From contig JAANDG010000249.1 in assembly GCA_036852015.1 (NCBI GenBank), forward strand, positions 1 through 64,000: 64,000 nt of DNA. The letters are read 5' to 3'. Positions 29,501 to 42,256 of the stretch are shown here, in pieces. The notes under the pieces were generated by a model. The model was not told the origin of the DNA. It was given only the letters and a program-made list of their open reading frames with translations, and did no database searches. The position numbers and the translations under genes were made by a program. Origin of the DNA: Pelodera strongyloides. Taxonomy: Eukaryota > Nematoda > Chromadorea > Rhabditida > Rhabditidae. Position 1 is the stretch's first letter. Every line of letters starts with the position of its first letter.

Positions 29501-32462
29501 TATATCAGACATCTAAATACAAAAGATTACACACATAACAAAACTATTTCCCACCTTTCTTATCATCAAAGGCATTCTTCGACAGGTTCAGGTGTTCGAG
29601 GGGTAAACTTGGATTGACGTGGATGGCAGAAGATAGCGAAGTGATGAAATCTCTATAGAAAAATAATTGCACCACAAAACAATGTATAAGGATACTAATA
29701 CAATGTCATTGCTAGTTACTTCTTCGCGCAAATAAGGGTAACGACTTAGTACATAACTAAAAACTAAAATACCAAACGCTAAAAGTATAAAGACAGAGCT
29801 TATATTGATTAAAAAAACTCACACACATGCTAAAGTTAAACCAATTTCCCTACGGTAAAAACTAACAACTGGAAACATTAAAACCAGCTTGTTTTCGTTC
29901 TACAATCGAATTTTCCAAAAAAGATCCCCCGGCCACGAATGAAGAAAACTTGCAAAACAGAAGTACTTACTTGGGTAAGGCACAATTGACTAGAGTGAGC
30001 GAGGACAACCAGTGAGATTTCCTGAGTACCGATAACAAGACGTCTATCAAGTCTGAAGTCAACTTCAGACCGTCGACGGAAACACCGACAAAGTAGGAAG
30101 AGTACTGGAGGACAGCGACGATTGGTAAGAGGTCCCTGGAGTAGGCGCAAATAAAAAATAGACAAGGGTGGGTGGAAGCGTGAGGTGTTGATCGAATAAG
30201 GCAACTAGATAGCACTAGCTATTTATTTATTTATTTATTAAATAACACCGCAGGGTGAGCTTAACTTCACGCTTAATAGCTTAGCTTAACTATTAATTAG
30301 TTTAACGCCTGACAACAAACCAACCAATTAGCCTGATCAACTGAAACTATTCAAATACTACAACAAAGTTTCACAAATATTAAATCCACCTACTTGGGCA
30401 AAAGGTGCGAAAAGTCCTCGATTCGCAGATCCCGTATCTTATTAACCGCATAAATCTTTTCTACGTCCTGCAACGGTTTGTATAAGTAAAACAAACAACC
30501 TGATAAAAAAGCCTACGCAAGAAACGCTTTTGTTAGGAACGAGATATGGATTTAAAATAAGAAAAGATACTTCATCGCACCACCGACCTTACTCGAATAC
30601 AATCGCTAATCCACCATGTTTCAGCCAATAAGCTTAACAGGGCATTTCCGGTAGGTTTTAATGTTGCGAAGCCGCATCTTAAGCTTACCCAAGATACTTC
30701 CTCTCGATATGGTTGATCGAAATAATCGCACATCGCGGCGTAAGTTCTACGGAAAGAATGGCACGGTCGGGGAGCAACCTGTAAAAAAAATAATTTAATT
30801 AACTAATAATATTTCTCTCAGTCTCGAATTTACGTATTACATTAAACTATCCGTACCAAATAGTTTAATAATCATGAATAAGGGAATTATTTTTCATTTT
30901 AATAAATACTGACTCGTGAACAATGATAAGGACCTTTCGAAACAAGGTACCCTAGCCTAGTCTAATTCAACCTATATTGTTAAAAATCATTGTTTTATTC
31001 TATACCGTTTTTGTATTCCTAGCTATTGTTATTTTGTGTGTTACCAATTTTTGTCTTATATTACTGAACGGTCGGTAACTTTTGTAAATCAGCATTTTTT
31101 CCTCCGTAAATACATAACAAAGATATTGTAAACATACGTCTATTCGTATATCATCAAACGACTGTAGCAAATTTGAAGGGCGGACTTCCAGTGCATTTCG
31201 CAACGCGGGTGCAATATCAGGGAAGTAATGCTGAAAGAGAACAATTGAACAATTAATTCTTGGGTCGGTTTTCACACAGGATTTTGTCCAACCTTTTTTT
31301 CAACTGCTTTCCACTCAGTAAGTTTTGTGTTTTGCTATATCAAAGGCCGTATTCACCAACACACGGGGAGCTCTCCCTAGGTTCACGAGCGCTCTGAGCA
31401 TCTTCTGCTCTCGTACTCTCTACGCACTCTCTAGCTCCCTGGGGAGGCCTCCCTGCGTCTTGGTGAATACGGCCTAAGGTGTGCACGCTCTGCGATGGCT
31501 GGGGCCGCACGCGTGCTACACTTAGGGAAAATATACGCGCAGTATGCCACAAATAATGGACCATTTTTATATGAGTCCCCAGCAAGATAAAATACATAGA
31601 ATTCTTTCCCATAAAAACATACCTTGATCGCAGTGAGAATATTTGATGTGATAATATTCGCCGGGTTTCCTCGGACTGAAATTTTCCTTCGACTCCCACC
31701 TTCATCAATTGTGATTGCAACCTGAATGACAATCTTCACCAAGTTCGTCTTCTAACCCAATTCCGAAAGTTCGCGACAACTTCACCAAAAACACTACGCG
31801 GCCCACTCTTTGTCGCTTTGTCCAACCTGCACAGAATGGAACACATTTGCATATACTACTTACAAAAACCACGTGCAACATCACTTTAAATAACAAACCT
31901 CATCCTCCTTGACCACTTGCAATGCCTTGATCGATAAAAGATGGAATGATCGATCAATTTTCAACGAAGATGGGGTCTTGCCGTGGACCAAGAATACCCG
32001 AAACTTGGAGATGGCCAACAGACGTGGTTCATACTTGTCCGACTTCACGGACACATCTGATGGCACGACAATTCGGCAGTCGAAGAATTTGGCGCCCAGC
32101 ACCGTAGACGGTTTATCTACAAATTACAAATGAATCCCTCAAAAAAAGTTTAAAAAAAAAAAAAAAAAACAATTCACGCCTTTCTTATAATGATTTTGTT
32201 TACGCATTTCGGCATTTCTTACTCTGCTCAAGACGGGACCATTCCATACTAACAAAGTGTTGGTCAATAAAAATACAGTTACAATAAATTCAGCAAAAGC
32301 AAAAAGCAAAGCTGACGCTGAAACCGCTATGGCTGAAATTGTGCAATTGGCTTCCTTTTCAATGAATGAAACACGCCAGTTCTGAAAAAAAGTTTACCCC
32401 TAAAAAAACTTACGGAGAATAAAATCGCATAATTCCTGATAACCGCTCCTAGACATCGACAT
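23553..32462 (-). CDS. CARMIL: CARMIL (capping protein, Arp2/3 and myosin-I linker), LRRC16-like
   Basis: About 24 minus-strand exons. The start is at 32462 (MSMSRSGYQELCDFIL) or the in-frame ATG at 32456. A PH-like N-terminus follows (32115-31890; EPRLLAISKFRVFLVH). Leucine-rich-repeat exons run from about 31240 to 26930, including LPSEVLKALLLGLASNQQ (28.1 kb), LKVLDISANEMGNFGARILS (27.2 kb) and LRTLHIDGNHVGVDGF (27.0 kb). A helical region follows (NHTLVTLPYPVIDASEAM, 26.7 kb; 26.0 and 25.5 kb). The capping-protein-interaction motif ALVHLAKGRPRPQRR is at about 25.12-25.18 kb. A proline-rich tail has PPPLPRRNKR (24.05 kb), and the last exon 23767-23553 ends ADMARMFNR. CARMILs bind capping protein at the leading edge and uncap barbed ends. 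Domain order and motifs match the family throughout. Some short exons are placed only approximately. Confidence 0.93.
25121..25180 (-). other. CARMIL: Capping-protein-interaction (CPI) motif of CARMIL
   Basis: It reads LVHLAKGRPRPQRR, matching the family pattern L-x-H-x-T-x-x-R-P-K/R with a basic run after it. The usual Thr is Ala here. The exon also has a Ser-rich acidic lead-in (SIVGDPSMSSLAEE). Confidence 0.85.
25725..25850. mobile_element. Family B element, copy 5
   Basis: It starts GAGGCCATATTCATCAGTC and ends GGAGTGGTGAATATGGAGTC. It contains ACATTAGAATGCTATTTTCT as in the other copies. It lies in a CARMIL intron, in inverted internal orientation relative to the copies in DNAJC8. Confidence 0.8.
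28261..28440. repeat. Short direct repeat in CARMIL intron
   Basis: The phrase AAATGGAGCTAGT, with a following CTATTAGGTAGT, occurs at about 28279-28305 and 28386-28428. GTCTATTAGGC lies between them. This is a diverged duplication of about 45 bp. Confidence 0.6.
31344..31475. mobile_element. Family C inverted-repeat element, copy 2
   Basis: It runs from GGCCGTATTCACCAACACAC to TTGGTGAATACGGCC, about 132 bp, with GGGAGCTCTCCCTAGG inside. It lies in an early CARMIL intron. Confidence 0.85.
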
Positions 32463-33479
32463 CTTCCAATTCTTTTACGTACATTTATACATTACATATG
32501 ATATGAACAAACTGAAACGACAACAATTATCAAAGGGGTAAAGCAACCAAAACCACGATCAATCGACATACTACAGCAAGGTAAATGAGGTGAATATGAG
32601 TCATAGATGCATGAATGTGTATTTGAACAAAGTTGTTGACGCAAAGGACCACGAAACGAGAACTGGAATAGTATATAGAGAGATTCATGTACACGCCTTA
32701 TCAAAATCATGGTGTTAATCATCGACATTCGATATATAGCGCACAGTTCGCAATACACAAACAATGAAACTGAGAAAATGCCGCACACTGCACACAACGA
32801 GACCACCGCATCAAAACTACGGTAGGCGGCGTGCACCATAAGATTCCAGGAGAGTCCATATTTTACACACTTTCTGCTACAAAATAATGCAATAGAAAAC
32901 ATAAAAGAGAGGCAAGGAATATATTAAAGATAGTTTAGGCTATTTAGTTGCGCTTTCGACCGACTACTACGACATACATAAGAATAAGAATTGCGTCATT
33001 GGGATCGTCATTGTCAGTTTAATCCACCATTAGTAAATTTAAAGAACGAGAAGAAAAGCAAATCTGAACTACACACCACTCAGTGAGTTTTCTAAACACT
33101 GTTATCAAGTAACTGGTTTCCAAGCGCCGCTCTCCTCACACACAATTTTCGCAAAGAGTAAACTTTCCCAAAAAAGAAGAGACTGAAAAAAAAAACAGAA
33201 CATTCAGTCAGACACGCATCAATTTTTGGCAAGGAAGTAAGCTAAAAGCTGAATGGTGACAGTGCTAAAGAGAGCCAGCAGTATGTCTAAAAGCCCGCTG
33301 CTGCTCATGTCAGCGACATCTCATAAGTACAGAATTGCCAACCTATGATATCTAAAGGAGGCAAGTTTCTACACGCTGTTAAAAAATGCAATATTGCATT
33401 CCCTACCCCACACAAGAATTTTGTACAGTAGACGCAAAACCCACGATAGAACATACGGTAAACCCACAATACTCGCTCT
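32463..33479. other. Spacer upstream of CARMIL
   Basis: No exon recognised. It lies between the CARMIL start and the stop codon of the next minus-strand gene, so it should hold that gene's 3' UTR and the CARMIL promoter. Confidence 0.5.
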
Positions 33480-33789
33480 TTAATCTAGGAGTCTTGCAGT
33501 AAGATACTCTGGTGAAATACCAATCTTCCTGACATCGATTATGAATTCCCTGGGACGGTCTACAAAACCAAAACCACATACTACGAAAAAGAAATAATTC
33601 ACATAATAAAACAAACATGCGCAAAACAATAAAACACGAAACAATCACGAACAAATTGCATAAATAAAACTTCTGTGACAGAAACACAATGGGCAAAAAA
33701 ACTCACATTTATAGAAAACCTTTATTTCACAGTTTACCTGAAAGCGGAAGAGTGGTGTTTAGAGAAAAACACAAAACAAAAGTTTTTTC
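33480..33789 (-). CDS. Unidentified protein, last two exons
   Basis: Two minus-strand exons: 33789-33738 (acceptor TTGTAG, donor GTAAAC) and 33559-33480 (acceptor TTTTGTAG, stop TAA). The 52-nt exon ends in phase 1 and the next completes an Asp codon. They read EKTFVLCFSLNTTLPLS and then DRPREFIIDVRKIGISPEYL followed by TARLLD. The even composition, conserved-looking hydrophobic spacing and exact phase match make this look genuinely coding. I do not recognise the family. Upstream exons should lie between 33790 and the CDC27 stop, but none is obvious. It could also be an alternative 3' end of CDC27. It shares the strand of its neighbours. Confidence 0.5.
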
Positions 33790-33861
33790 CTACAATAGTG
33801 GGGGTGTAAACGTATAAACTACACAGACATTTTGTAAATTGATGAATGGATCTCCTCAACA

Positions 33862-34026
33862 TTAAAGTGAAATACTGGCCGGTACTTGAAACACATCGAG
33901 TACACCAGCATTCGTATGCAAATTATGCAAATGACCATACATTCGAATAAAAATCGAGCAATTTAGCTTAAATACGTAAGAAAAGTCCACGATAGGTTTC
34001 AAAAACCGGCCGCTATTTCGCTTTAA
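33862..34026. mobile_element. Family A TTAA element
   Basis: It runs from TTAAAGTGAAATACTGGCC to GGCCGCTATTTCGCTTTAA, 165 bp. It contains two ATGCAAAT octamers in direct orientation (TATGCAAATTATGCAAATG). It lies in the spacer behind CDC27. Confidence 0.85.
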
Positions 34027-34264
34027 ATTTCGTCTCCTAGTTTCTAGTGAATAAATGGGTCTCAAATATGTGACAAAGACAAATAATCAAGTAATAATTC
34101 TACCTAATTAGGCACTCAGTATCATACCGACTAAATTTGTGAGAGTAATCTAAATGTTAGAAATTTTTAAGTAAATCATTCTGTCTGAATCAATTGTCAT
34201 CAGGCCACAAACCGACAAAGTTGGAAGACAAGGCGATATAAACTATGCATAATATCAATATCAG

Positions 34265-34403
34265 TGGCCGTATGCACGAACTGCGGGAGCCTCCCAGGTA
34301 GGGAGAATTTGTCTCTGTGTCTCTGATTCGTGTGATCCCTCTCCTTCTCTCACCTCCCACTGGGAGGCTGGGAGTTTCCCGGAGCGTTCGTGCATATGGC
34401 CAC
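34265..34403. mobile_element. Family D inverted-repeat element
   Basis: A 139-bp element with ends GTGGCCGTATGCACGAAC and GTTCGTGCATATGGCCAC. The inner arms are GGGAGCCTCCCAG and CTGGGAGGCTGGGAG. The general plan resembles families B and C (G-GCC-TAT ends, GGGAG core), but the sequence is distinct. Only one copy is seen here. Confidence 0.8.
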
Positions 34404-34896
34404 AGTAGTCAGTTCAGAGAAATTGGAGAAATATTCTGCACTAGAATATACCCTGATTCATGCTGAGTAGTCTTTAAGCATATACAATTTACAATATATG
34501 AAGCATACAGAAGCAGTAATCGAAGGAGGAAAATAATTTGTACCCAAAACTAGTATCTTTGGAAACGTTACGTGTATATGCATTGAAACAAGTGACAATA
34601 AATGTGAGCTATGTTCTCTTTTTTACGCAAAATTGCCCAAAAGGTCAAAGAATTCGAATTCGAGAAAGCAAACCCCTCTTCACAAAATGATGAAAGTATG
34701 TATAAGTATCACGAGTGATGACAAGTCTTAAATTCTTAAAAAAAAGTCGGTAGCACGCCTAATCCATAATAAGACTAGAAACTATACATCTACACCCTAG
34801 GGCACAAACAAACAATACCTTTCTACTTCTACCGTACACGACACAAGGTTACGATCAGTGACTATAGTGCCTACCGTATCCAGTGGAGTATGCAAA

Positions 34897-37800
34897 TTAA
34901 GGAGACCCGTCATCATCGAATGGCTGCTCGTTGAGATAGTGCATAGTCTGCTCCCCTCGAGGGTCCATCTCCGCAGCCCAGTTAAAGTTGAGAAGAGCCA
35001 AATGAGTGTTGCCACGACGTCTGAACAAGTACAAAATTGAGCACAACATAAAAGGATAAACTATTAATGTAAACTAAAGAGAAGGATAAAGCATACAAAA
35101 TATAGCACCCTTTTCGACACTCTTCGTAGCACAAGGAACATGTCAGAAACTACAACCAACAAAACCTTACGAAACACGAAAAGAGACACACCCAGGTGTT
35201 TACACTATTTATACATTCTTTTTCTAACCGTCTACTGAAAAATAAAATCATGAATAGTAGTGAATACCTGTGCGCCTTTCCAAGGAGAAAGAAAATCTGC
35301 GCCTCGTCGGGACTGGTCACTTTCAACTCCTCCAAATGTGTTATGCAACTGTCAAAGTCACCCATTTCATACTGGAGTTTTGCAAGATGGAATCTGAAAG
35401 GCAGCAAATAAATAATATTCCCAACGCTCACAAATAAAAGTAAACTACAAAAAAAGCGGATCAGTATGTATAATCAAAGATAAAGATACACTGACATCGT
35501 AAACGACATTCTAAATCCGATGTTTTTACACTGCACAAAAAAGACAAGACGATATTCTGACGTACTCACTAACTAAATACGGCTCAAGAAGCCAAGAAAA
35601 CAGACCTGCTAACCATCCGACTGGGGTCCAACGAAAGGGCGTACTGTAACAATCGTACCGCTTCATTATTCTTGCCCAGAGCCTTTTCCACAACTGCCAA
35701 CTGGCACAGCAGTGACACGTTGTTTTTGTTCAACGTCAAAGCACGAGTCAAGTCACGCTAAAAAATCAGCAAAGGGTAAACGAAAAGGAAACAACATTCC
35801 ATGTTTGTAAAAAGGGAGTGGAAGAAAGGCAAAATTTGGTGTACTGCATGAAACGAATTTCTATCACTTCAAAAATAACCCAATTCCCGCCAAAGTGCAA
35901 ATCCCATGTATGCTATTTTTTTGGTATCTTACCCCACGTCTAGCAACGACTACAAAAAGCCTCAAGTAAGGCTCATAACAATAAAATTAAGGCCTTCGAT
36001 AACAGAAATAACACATAAAAACGTTTTACAACCTGCGCCAGAGCGTGTTGTTCTTTTCGATGATTGACCATTCCTAATCCATACCATGCACGGTAATCAT
36101 TCGGATTACATGCCAATGACTTGCGGAAAGCCTATAAATAATAAACAGTTATCATACTAACACTAACAAATAAAGAGAAACCATCGATCATCAAAATCTA
36201 AGAAGTTTTTCATCCCTCCCTTCTAGTGTAGAAATCAAAACTCGGCTCAATCAACATTCTCTTACATATCCCCACATGTAGCCATTTATCTACGAACCTG
36301 CCCTTTTTTACCCAATAGTTCGCTTTACGTTCTTTTCAGAATAAAGTTTTCAATATAATATATACATCGTCTGTGTTAGAAGTAGTAACAAATTCAGTAA
36401 ATCATTTGCACAAGTTATAAGTTATAGGCAAAAATACTTTTAACATTACCGCTTTTTATAAATGCGATAAATAATAAACTACAAGTCGATAATAAAAATA
36501 ATAAGCATACTTGACTAGCTTGCTCCAACTCATCGGTTTCAATCAGTTCGTGTCCGAGCAACGAATACGCATACCCGTAATGAGAATCAAGCTTTATCTG
36601 AAATGAAACAGAGACATGAACAATGCTAAACTCAAAACAAAACACATGACAACTTGTAAATAAAACCGAAACAAGAATGACAAGAAATACGCCAATGAGG
36701 ACAAAACCAATAACCACTTTCTTCCTCCATAACTTGCAATCAACGAATCAAGAAACGTAATAAACTTACGGCACGTTGAAGACACTCGACCGCTTTTTGG
36801 TGTTGTTTCTGCAGGGAGAAACAGTTCCCTGCTACACACCACGACTCGGGTCTGTTGCGAGCTCGTTGGGTAAGCTCCTAAAAATAAGTGGCAGATGTGA
36901 AAAGGAGAAAATAAAATCAAAGCGAATGGAAAGTCACGAGAATACTTTTATGAATTAAATTGAAAAGAAGTAAAGAAGTCCAAGCGCGAACTATGAACAG
37001 CTCGCCTCAGATAAGACAACGTAGCGAGTTTTCTAACACACTGCTAACACACTGCTAACCAAAAAACCATTATTAACAAACGCCGAACCTGTGCAAGAGC
37101 AGAAAGTTCATAATTTCTCTGCATGTGCCATAGACTCGTTGACAATAGGTCCATACCATCCATTCGATAGGGAAAAGCAACCCGCAAATCTGCAAATGCA
37201 GACTTTTGCGCAAGCGAAGTTTAAGTAACCACAAAACTCTGTTTATAAAAAAGTAACCGCAAAACTAATAATCAGCACTTTCTAAGAGTAGACAAAAAAC
37301 ACTGGACAGGGGACATGCATCCACATCACCGACGACCGACACGTGACAGAAAACAGAAATAATAATAATGATAAAAATAAAACCATACCGTTCAGAATCT
37401 CTCGAGCGAAGGCATAATCACACGACTCAAATGTGATCTTGGCCTTTTGCAAACGACAGAGCGGATGCTTTTGTAACTAAAAGAAAGGAGTGACATACAC
37501 AGCAATTTACATAATTATAGAGCACAATGTATTAAGGCAATTAGGTTTAGCAGTTAATCAATAAAAAAATCATACGACTGCGGGACGTTTAGGTTCCAGG
37601 AAAGGAAAAGTTTCAAAGAAAACTTTCCCGCTTTCCCCATGTTCATCCTATGAACTCCCCACGTGTAGAAATGTATTTTACGTGTAGACATTTATTTAGT
37701 TTTGTTGCTCAATATTTCGCTTTACGTTTTTTATGTATTTGTTCACGCTGTATTATCTCGCTAAGCATTCAATATAACTAAAAAAATAATCACTGCTGAC

Positions 37801-40800
37801 TCTCAAGTGTTCGGTGTTCAGGAAAACACTTAACACAGCCGCCCAAAACAGAACAGTTCGCAGTAGATACGTATGTAAGGTCTGTACACAGCTAGAGTAC
37901 TAAAACAATGAAAAATGCAACAAACAAACAAAAACAAGACACAACAGAATTAGAAAAAAACTTACAGCCGCCGGTAACTTCTTTAATAGCTCTATGGCAG
38001 TTTTCCAATTGTACCTAGCAATTTGCTCTTCCACTTCGGCCAATCCTTGAAAAGCTAACCGAAGATCTCCTAAAAGAGCAATTTAATTTAAAACTCCGGT
38101 AATCAAAAAAAGAAGGAGAAAATTCAGCATTCAGCTTTACAAGACGTTTTCAAGATACATTTGCCTGTTTCTCATAATAACGATATATCACTCAGAACTT
38201 GTACGTATAGAAACAAAAGCCCAAGCCCAAACCCAAATGAAAAAGAATACATAAAAGAAGACATATAAACAAACAACTTACGATAAAGCGACGAGTGTTG
38301 AATTTGTGATCCCTTCTTGAAAGCTTCCCTTTCCTCTTTTTCCCTCTTTTCCTTTTCTCGTTCTGCCTTCTCGGCTTCGATTTCCTTCTTTTTACTTCCA
38401 GCTGCACCAGAAAGAGATTGTGATGAGGAAGATAGAGAGCGAAGAGCATTCGAATTGCGAGATGACAACGGTTGCTGCAAGAAAAACTTTCGTATTTATT
38501 TATTCTATATATGGGGATGTGGATATGTGCTAATAATACAATAAACATTAAAACAGAGTAGTCACACATCACACATCATGTGCCTTTGATTTACTTGCGT
38601 CATGTGCTTTTGATTTACTTGCGGACATGTAAAATGCTTATTATTTTCTAAACAACATTTCCCTTTTCCCTATGTGCACAAACATTCAATTGAATAAAGA
38701 AGCGTAAAGAACAACAAAAACGGAAACGATACCAACCTGATTTGCTCGTGTAGATCGCAATTGGAGAGTCTGTAAGAGTAAACAGATAAGGAAAAAAGAA
38801 AGACACATTTGCTAGAAACGCTTCATCTCCTGGCTCAAGCATCAAATACACAAAAAAAGACTAAACGGCATAAAACTAGCAAACTGTTTGTATAAAGAGA
38901 AAATAATGAATGCAAGGAAAAATTAACCGTACCTTACTAAAATTCTTTTGTACCCGTGATGTGCGTGCGCCCGCATTCTCAGAGTCGGGTCCATAGTTTA
39001 CTGCACTAGTTCGAGATGACCGTCTATAATTTACCAAAAAATATCAACAACAAACTGACTACAAAACAAGTCGGAATTTACATTGCCGGCAAAGGAATTC
39101 ATTTTTTTTTTAAATTAAAGTCAGGACAGGGCCAAGTAACAAAACCTGCGAAAAAAAGTAATTAAGAAGTAAGAAGATTTTTTGAGTGTTTTCAACAATT
39201 TGAAACCATCGTCAAACGGCTCTATTTTTTGCCCATTAGTCCTGCCAATCACGGGGTTGTCCTGCTAATCACGGGGTTTTGCTAATTAGTCTTGTCGCGG
39301 AGAAGCATACATCTCCTACCTCATTTCAATAATCTCGCTGGTTCTTGTCTTTCGAGGGGCAGCCGGTCGAACTCCCCTGTATGCAGGTTGCCGGGCCGGA
39401 GTCACATTCGTCTCGCCCTCCTCTTCTTCGTCTTCATTTTTGTCCTGTTCCATGGCCTGCTCTTTTGCCACGTCTTCGATTCTGAATGAAACAAATAAAT
39501 AAATAAGTAAGTAATATTTTACGTTATGCTTCAAGAGAAATACGAAATAAACATCGAAACTCGAAATACTCACTCCCAGTAAAATCCAGAGAACAATTTA
39601 TAAAAATTATATCAAACAACAAAAGGCAAGGGATTAACCAGCCAACAGCTAATAATGCAAATCTATTACGAATGCAATATTAAATAGCTGACTTTTTTGA
39701 CTTTGTAGTAGTATCCACGTTCTCAGACGTAGCATTCGCGGATACGTCTTCTTGATGTGTAAAAAGTCTTGCGGCCCCTTCTCCGCCCATCTGCAGATAC
39801 TGCGTGACCGCAGACCAAAGAAATGCATTGGATCTAACTCCGTTCGCAGCCATAAGCCGACTACGTTCTTCTGAACCCGTTTCACTGAAAAAAGACTGAG
39901 CTGATTATAAAAATAGAACCTCTAAAAATAAATGAGGAAAGGCGGTAGGAAATTTGATTCATCATTGTACATAAGAGAGAAATTGCCAGCCTACAAAACC
40001 CAATACATGGACAAAAACGGGACCATTTAACAAATGCCCACACTGCCCACATAAACTGGAGAAGTCTACCACTGTGTTGTCGAGTTCAGCCATTTAAGGG
40101 TAGTCAATGTTAAAGAGTTAAAGCTAGTCAAGTCATCACATTACCTCAGACTAAAAAGAAATCGCAAACTCACCATAGAATTTTAGAGAGTAATACTTGA
40201 GCAAATGATGCCGAGGGAGAACCATCGAGTACTGGATGTAGTTGCACACTCGCAAGGGGATTTGAAGAGTCTTCAATGACACCTAACCGCGACGTATCCG
40301 CAAGAAGTGCACGAAGAGACTCGTCAGTTCTACAAAATAGCAGAAAGTAAAACCAAGTATATAGTTATGACGGTCGATGAGATGCAGAGTAAAACATTAA
40401 ACTACAAACAAAGAAGAATAAAAAAAGGTAATGACAATTCCTTTTTGAAAAGTTTTACTTGTTGAGTGTGAAACAGCATCTGGCGTAAGTATATCGTAAA
40501 CGTGGATTGCTCAATGAAGGTAAAGCAGAGAGGAAGGTGTACAACTCTTCTATACGCCCCAAGTGCGACAAACATTCCGAAATGTATATCAACGCATCAT
40601 CCGATTTACCTGAAATGCGCAGTAATATAATAAGTTTCTCTTAGAGAAGGAAATTCTAAGGCAAGCATGCTAGTTCGATCAGTTCGATGAAAGTTCACGA
40701 AATGGTTCTATAACAAAACTGCACTAATGTTTGCAAATTGAAAGACAGAAGGAAGGCGAACTCACATGTTTCATAATATAGCTCCGATATCGTCAATGCA

Positions 40801-41065
40801 TCAGCAAAATGCGAATGTTGCAGACATTCAGTTATTACTTTCTGAAAATAACCGAGTAACTTAAGGAACATCGTCATAGGAAGATCCGGTGAGTCATAGC
40901 ACCCGGTGTGCGGTGCGTAGAAAGTAAGGGCAAATTAGGGTTTAAAAAATAAATGGAAACGAAAAGAAGGTGTGAAAAATTATAACTCACATGGACATCC
41001 TGGAACTGCGCAGCAGAGGACGTCGGTTGGTGTGGCGGTTCACGTACAACAGCTGTGACTGCCAT
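34897..41065 (-). CDS. CDC27: CDC27/APC3, TPR subunit of the anaphase-promoting complex
   Basis: A minus-strand gene of about 18 exons. The start ATG at 41065 opens MAVTAVVREPP. The next exons encode the N-terminal helical repeats (VITECLQHSHFADALTISEL at about 40.8 kb, then 40.5 and 40.3 kb). The middle is a disordered Ser/Pro- and charge-rich linker (39.8-38.3 kb). C-terminal TPRs follow, including LDSHYGYAYSLLGHELIETD (36.6 kb) and LAKLQYEMGDFDSCITHLEE (35.4 kb). The last exon has GNTHLALLNFNWAAEMDPRG and ends in an acidic tail, DDDGSP and stop. This matches CDC27 in order, including the family sequence around YAYTLLGHE. APC3 binds the IR tails of Cdc20/Cdh1 in the APC/C ubiquitin ligase. 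Linker exon boundaries are approximate. Confidence 0.93.
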
Positions 41066-42079
41066 ACGGAATGACCAACAGAAGAAACTAATTTCACTAA
41101 AAACAAGGAACGATACACGGCTACACTACTACAGTTGTAAATAAACGAGCCAAAAAAACCACTACCGTTGCGGTAACTGCTTAGGTTTAGCGTGCATTGT
41201 TTCACAGTTGTCAGTTGTTGTTAAAAAAAACTAGTTACCTTTTCAGTTTCCAGAAAGATGATTCACTCTGATTTCACGGAAATGACGAGATATTCCTGTA
41301 GATCAAAATGGCACGAATTATTTATTGTATCCCAAAATCACACGAAAACAATCAAGTGGAAAACACGCGTAAAGAACGGCTCACCATATCCATTTCGCAC
41401 ACAAGTAACTTTGCATTAAAGGAAAGATGCAAACATTGTGTTGAGAAACTCACGAAACTTGGCACACAATCAATGATATTTAGAGACTGTGCTTTGCAAA
41501 CACTAAAAATTAGCAGCGAGCTTGTGACAATTTCGAATCAAAATTCTACCATTCAGATGACAATTACTCTTTCCTCACTAGCTAAAACGGTTGAGTAGTT
41601 CGTTGCGTATAGAACAATAAACTACATGCATGTAAAACAAGGCATAATGCACCCAAAAATCCAAAAAACCAAAATAAAGCCAGAAGAAAAATCAACTAAG
41701 ACGCTGTCAGTCTATTGTAGATTTTTCATCCCAGTCATATTTGGTGTAGTGTACGATAGTACGGTAAGTACACAACACGAACCACAGTATGATTGCACAA
41801 TAAACGGTTTTTTTTCAGCATTTATTGGGATTTTTCTGTTTTACATTGTTCCACTTAAACATCTATTTAAATATTTAAATGTAAGCATTTTATTTCATTT
41901 TATTGTTTATTACTGTGCATTGATGCGCCCTGACGATTAAGTAATAAGGATTTACCGATTGCATTCAAAGTACATAATCATTCATTTATTCGTTTCCCTT
42001 GCTTATTCCCCTGTGTATTTTTGCTTTGACGCTTTTACAAACGTGTCTTATTTCTTCCCTGTATTTTTTCTTTGACGCT
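41066..42079. other. Region upstream of CDC27; no gene recognised
   Basis: Open frames on the + strand at 41308-41598 and 41626-41940 have AT-biased composition, no recognisable motif and no splice partners. I read them as chance. The start should hold the CDC27 promoter. A phrase TTATTCCTTCCCTGTGTATTT is repeated around 41995-42060 and 42290-42310. Confidence 0.45.
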
Positions 42080-42256
42080 TTAAAGCGAAATACCAGCCGG
42101 TTTTTGAAACGCATTGCATACACCTGCTTTCTTATGCAGCATATGCAAATGAGCAAAAATTAGAATAAAAACTTGACCCCAATTAGACCCCACTTCGCAT
42201 AAATGCATAGGAAAGCAAGTGATGCGTTTCAAAAACCGGCCGGTGTTTCGCTTTAA
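42080..42256. mobile_element. Family A TTAA element
   Basis: It runs from TTAAAGCGAAATACCAGCC to CGGCCGGTGTTTCGCTTTAA, 177 bp. It has CATATGCAAATGAGC inside and the phrase ACCCCAATTAGACCCCACTT. Complete, with TTAA at both outer edges. Confidence 0.9.

Noticed and set aside
41308..41940. Two + strand open frames upstream of CDC27
   Set aside because: No motif, biased AT composition, no splice partner. Frames of this length are expected by chance here.
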